Of a stretch of 64,000 nt of DNA, positions 61,200 through 64,000 are shown piece by piece. Made by a program: the position numbers and the translations under genes. The stretch spans positions 10,150,001 through 10,214,000 of the forward strand of contig JBANSL010000002.1 in NCBI GenBank assembly GCA_037127255.1. The letters are read 5' to 3'. Below the pieces are notes generated by a model. It searched no databases. It had not been told where the DNA came from and saw only the letters and a program-made list of their open reading frames with translations. The DNA is from Persicaria tinctoria. Its lineage: Eukaryota; Streptophyta; Magnoliopsida; Caryophyllales; Polygonaceae. Each line of letters starts with the position of its first letter. Position 1 is the first letter of the stretch.

Positions 61200-62060
61200 A
61201 GAGCACCATTTAACAGTTTTAAAAATGTTAAAATGAGATTTTTTTTTTAACTATGTAGTATGTATGGGGCTGATTATTTGGAAATTTTGGTTGAAATTTG
61301 AAGTTAAAAAAAAGCTATTTGTTGTAGCTTTTTACATATTCATTTTGTTTATTTGATTTGAAATTACCATAATACCCCTAATAATAACTAAATAAACTAA
61401 ACTTTTTACCAATAAACTCTTTTTCGCTCCATACGAAGTTTTATTATTCGATAATATTTCAACATTTATTTTACACAATTTTTCAATTTCAAGTATTTTA
61501 AAATTTCAGTCATTTTTTCAACTCCACCTCATACGGACCTTTAGGTGTGTATGGGGCTCTATAAAACAATTTTAAAACTGTTAAAATGAGAGAGTTTTTT
61601 TTAACAGTGTATGAGGCTAATTATTTGGAATTTGAGGTTGAAATTTTGTAACACCTCGTCCCACATCGGATATCACAAGGATGTTGAGAGTGATTTAGAA
61701 GTGATTCAAGCCCTATCCATATTACAAGAGCTCTTCCTTTTCAGACTTTAGGTGAGGACAACAGATGTCGAGTCTTACAGATGGTATCAGAGCAGACTTC
61801 GAGCTCGGAGGTGCTCCGAAAGTATGCTCCTACCCATGTTATAAGAGCTCTCTCTTTTCAGGGCTTTTCATCGGTTTATTTTGTTTATTTGATTTGAAAT
61901 TATCATAATATTCGTAATAACAACTAAATAAACTTTATTTTTAAAAAATAAACTCTTTTTCGCCTCATACGAAGTGTATTATTCCATAATCTTTCAATTT
62001 TTTACACAATTATTAAATTTCAATCCTTTCTTCAACTCTGTATGGTCTGTATGGACACGA
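61200..62060. repeat. About 350-bp tandem duplication, second copy interrupted by a TRIM
   Basis: Copy 1 (about 61200-61545) and copy 2 (about 61553-62055 minus the insertion) share CAGTTTTAAAA, TGTTAAAATGAGA, GGCTGATTATTTGG/GGCTAATTATTTGG, GTTTATTTGATTTGAAATTA, AACTCTTTTTCGC and CATACGAAGT. Copy 2 is split by the LTR-like sequence from 61647 to about 61875. Confidence 0.75.
61647..61875 (+). mobile_element. TRIM-like LTR element with primer-binding site
   Basis: A 133-bp LTR runs from TGTAACACCTCGTCCCACAT to GAGTCTTACA (61647-61779). Two bases later lies TGGTATCAGAGC (61782-61793), complementary to the 3' end of initiator tRNA-Met. A partial second copy of the LTR follows (ATAAGAGCTCTCTCTTTTCAG at about 61841). 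There is no coding room, so it belongs with terminal-repeat retrotransposons in miniature. Confidence 0.65.
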
Positions 62061-62169
62061 ATGATATAACTTGCTATATGTATTTCCTAAGCCATGTTAT
62101 ATATATATATATTTATAAAAAATGTGTGACTTAAATAGTAGGTCTCAAAGCATAAATCGTAATCATATA

Positions 62170-62398
62170 CTCCCCCGTTCAACAAAACTTGTCGTTTACT
62201 ATTCACGCACGCTTTTTTAGAATGATAAAAACTATATAAAATATTCATTTTTTTTAAAAAAAATTTAACAAGTTTTTACTTATTAATAATAACTACAAAA
62301 TTGTTAAAAAAATTATTTAAAAAATTGATATTTTATATAGTTTTTAGCTCCTAAAAAAGCGTGCATGAATAGTAAAACGTAAAGTAAAACGGAGGGAG
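62170..62398. mobile_element. Stowaway-like MITE
   Basis: CTCCCCCGTTCAACAAAAC and GTAAAACGGAGGGAG are the ends, with TA at 62168-62169 and 62399-62400. The foldback arms (TTTACTATTCACGCACGC and GCGTGCATGAATAGTAAA) match those of the copy at 58336. Confidence 0.88.
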
Positions 62399-62606
62399 TA
62401 AGTAACATTTATGAGAATCATCGCCCATCTCGATTGTTGAAAGACAAATCGAAAATTAACGCAAACATAAGTTAAAAATTATACAAACACGTCGGTTTTG
62501 TTTTTCTTTGGTCAAAACACATCGGTTTTGTTTGACACCCGCGCTATATATTTCAAACGTATTTCCGTAATAAGCACCGTAGAACAAGTACGATTAAGCA
62601 ACGTAA

Positions 62607-63206
62607 TTAACCCCAAACCAAACCCTTAGTGTGGATCCTCCGACCAACTTTACCGGCGACGACCACCAAACCCAACTCCTCCTTATCTTCTCCCCTCTCC
62701 TTAATAGTATCCAAACTCGGCTTCCACCCCTTCCCCGAAACGCAGCGTTTCATCTGGTAACTCCTCCCAAAATCTACCTCTTCCTCCTCCTCGTCCGTAC
62801 TCGCCTCCATCGGCCGCGCCACAGCCACATGGCTCCTCTCCACCGACCTCGCGCCCGAGGGGCAAACCTGAGCAAAGAAAGGCAGAGGCTTGTTGTGATT
62901 CCGACCGTGTCTCGACGCCGATTGCATCCCTAGGATCGCGTTTACGCGGAGGAGGAGGTGGTGGGCGTCCTTGGAGGATAAAGGCGGCGCCTTTCCGCGC
63001 CTTAGAGGGAGCATCAGGTAGAGCTTGTGGGGCTCCAGCTTGTCGTCGGCCGGTAAAGGTGTTAGCTTGTTGGCGCTCAGCTCCGCCACCACTTGCTGCG
63101 GGTGCTCCAGCATCAGCTCCGCCGCGGTTAGCGGCTCTTCGAAGCTTCGGATGCTTCCGTCCGGGAGGACCACTTTTCCGGTGATGCGGGACCCCTGATT
63201 TCCCAT
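62607..63206 (-). CDS. DUF4228 (PADRE) domain protein
   Basis: Single-exon minus-strand gene of 199 residues. I start it at the ATG at 63206-63204 (MGNQGSRITGKVVLPDGSIR); upstream codons in frame are non-ATG. MGN at the N-terminus is a possible N-myristoylation signal. The conserved block RITGKVVLPDGSIRSFEEPL, ELMLEHPQQVV, PLPADDKLEPHKLYLMLPL is the DUF4228/PADRE core found in plant stress-responsive proteins. An acidic run (TDEEEEEVDFG) and a basic C-terminal segment (MKRCVSGKGWKPSLDTIKER) follow. Known members respond to pathogens and abiotic stress, but no biochemical activity is established. It is complete. Confidence 0.92.
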   Translation of the reverse strand: MGNQGSRITGKVVLPDGSIRSFEEPLTAAELMLEHPQQVVAELSANKLTPLPADDKLEPHKLYLMLPLRRGKAPPLSSKDAHHLLLRVNAILGMQSASRHGRNHNKPLPFFAQVCPSGARSVERSHVAVARPMEASTDEEEEEVDFGRSYQMKRCVSGKGWKPSLDTIKERGEDKEELGLVVVAGKVGRRIHTKGLVWG

Positions 63207-64000
63207 ATGCAATTGCAGTGTTTGTGATCGATCGATTTGTGTTTGGTTGCGCTCAAGGAGTTGCTGGTTTTAACAAGGTGTGGGGAGCCGGGGAGGAGTT
63301 GGTTAACCCAATCCAAATATCGAATTTGGGGAAAATTAAAGGAATTTGTAATTTGGACTAAACAAGTCAAATTGATTAATTTGTGTTGTAGTACACGGTT
63401 ATGTGTAGTTGGCGTCTATGATCTTGACTTTCATAGTCTCTTAAAACAACCGAAACTCAAGATTTAAAAATTGGGTAAAATTCACTTATAGTCCCGAAAC
63501 TTTGCTAAAATGTTCAAACGGGTCCCTAAACTTTATTTTTATCCATTAAAGTATCTAAACTTTGATACTTTGTACACATTTGGTCCATTGGTTAGTAAAT
63601 TTGTTAAATATGTGTTAAATAATGATGTGGAATCAATGTATCTTGGTATATTAATGGAATAAGTTAGGTTATACACATGTAATTGCTTGGTGTATTTATT
63701 TTACTAAAGTAAAAAAATTATAGAGGAAATGGTAGTAGATAGCACAAAAAAAAAAGTTTGCAAAACTAGCATAGCCCCTTGAAAATTTGCACAACTAGCA
63801 CATTTTGCTCAAAATTTGCACAAAAGTACAGGTCAAAAACTCCCCCTTAACCTGATTTTGCCCTTATTTACAAAAAAAAAAAAAAAAAAAAGAATGTGAG
63901 GGGAGGCTTTATGGGCATAAAAGTGACCAATTTTCAACGGAGGAGAAGCGATGGTTTGTGGAGAGAAGAAGGAGAGTCCGGCGAATCGGAAAACGCAGGA
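63207..64000. other. Upstream of the DUF4228 gene; Mutator-like terminal sequence
   Basis: Leader and promoter of the minus-strand gene probably occupy 63207-63450. From 63475 the text (AATTCACTTATAGTCCCGAA, then ACTTTGCTAAAATGTTCAAA and CGGGTCCCTAAACTTT) has the style of a Mutator-like terminal repeat, as does 63740-63850 (AACTAGCATAGCCCC, AACTAGCACATTTTG). The partner ends are not in the window. An A21 run lies at 63871-63891. The right edge has a purine-rich stretch of unknown nature. Confidence 0.4.

Overview
This is nuclear DNA of a flowering plant, almost certainly a eudicot. The genes have short GT-AG introns, the intergenic DNA is AT-rich, a plant MIR164 hairpin is present, and the background is dense with plant-type LINE, SINE, hAT, PIF/Harbinger, Mutator-like and Stowaway elements. 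I cannot fix the species; nothing here is bacterial, viral or organellar.

Genes, left to right: a partial ORF running off the left edge (1-342, -); a single-exon IBH1-type bHLH regulator (3861-4484, +); a ten-exon importin alpha (16125-20482, +); a nine-exon fusion of a rhodanese domain, a Cys-rich linker and an FSH-type serine hydrolase, STR6-like (21979-27306, +); an eight-exon type I vacuolar H+-pyrophosphatase (30809-34496, +); tRNA-Pro(CGG) (34942-35013, +); a five-exon mitochondrial single-stranded DNA-binding protein (35624-37407, -); a two-exon pectin methylesterase with inhibitor pro-domain (48617-51027, +); a MIR164 precursor (about 53800-53885, +); and a DUF4228/PADRE protein (62607-63206, -). 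For every multi-exon gene the exons I chose give a whole number of codons and an open frame from ATG to stop. The genes have unrelated jobs and form no pathway; they share only position.

The rest is largely a layered transposon landscape. The biggest object is a near-intact LINE (37645-46848, -) flanked by an 18-bp target-site duplication. It landed 237 bp upstream of the mtSSB start codon, in the same orientation. Its ORF2 is open except for one amber codon, and its ORF1-like frame is split by a 2.9-kb solo LTR (5-bp duplication AAAGT), whose right junction was later duplicated in tandem (79 bp x2). Other elements with readable target duplications are a 1.3-kb poly(A) retro-insert full of small hairpins (5085-6391), several G-rich hAT-type elements (2501-3252, 14316-15125, 52505-52942, 58141-58772, 23826-24634), a PIF-like element carrying a broken U-box fragment (12978-14234), a Mutator-like element (47120-47796), tRNA-derived SINEs, Stowaway-like MITEs (one nested in another) and a TRIM-like LTR (61647).

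Most worth a second look: the retro-insert with four GNRA-tetraloop hairpins and a 3' hairpin cluster; the LINE/solo-LTR/duplication stack next to mtSSB; and the captured U-box fragment. All family assignments come from reading the sequence; no database search was possible.
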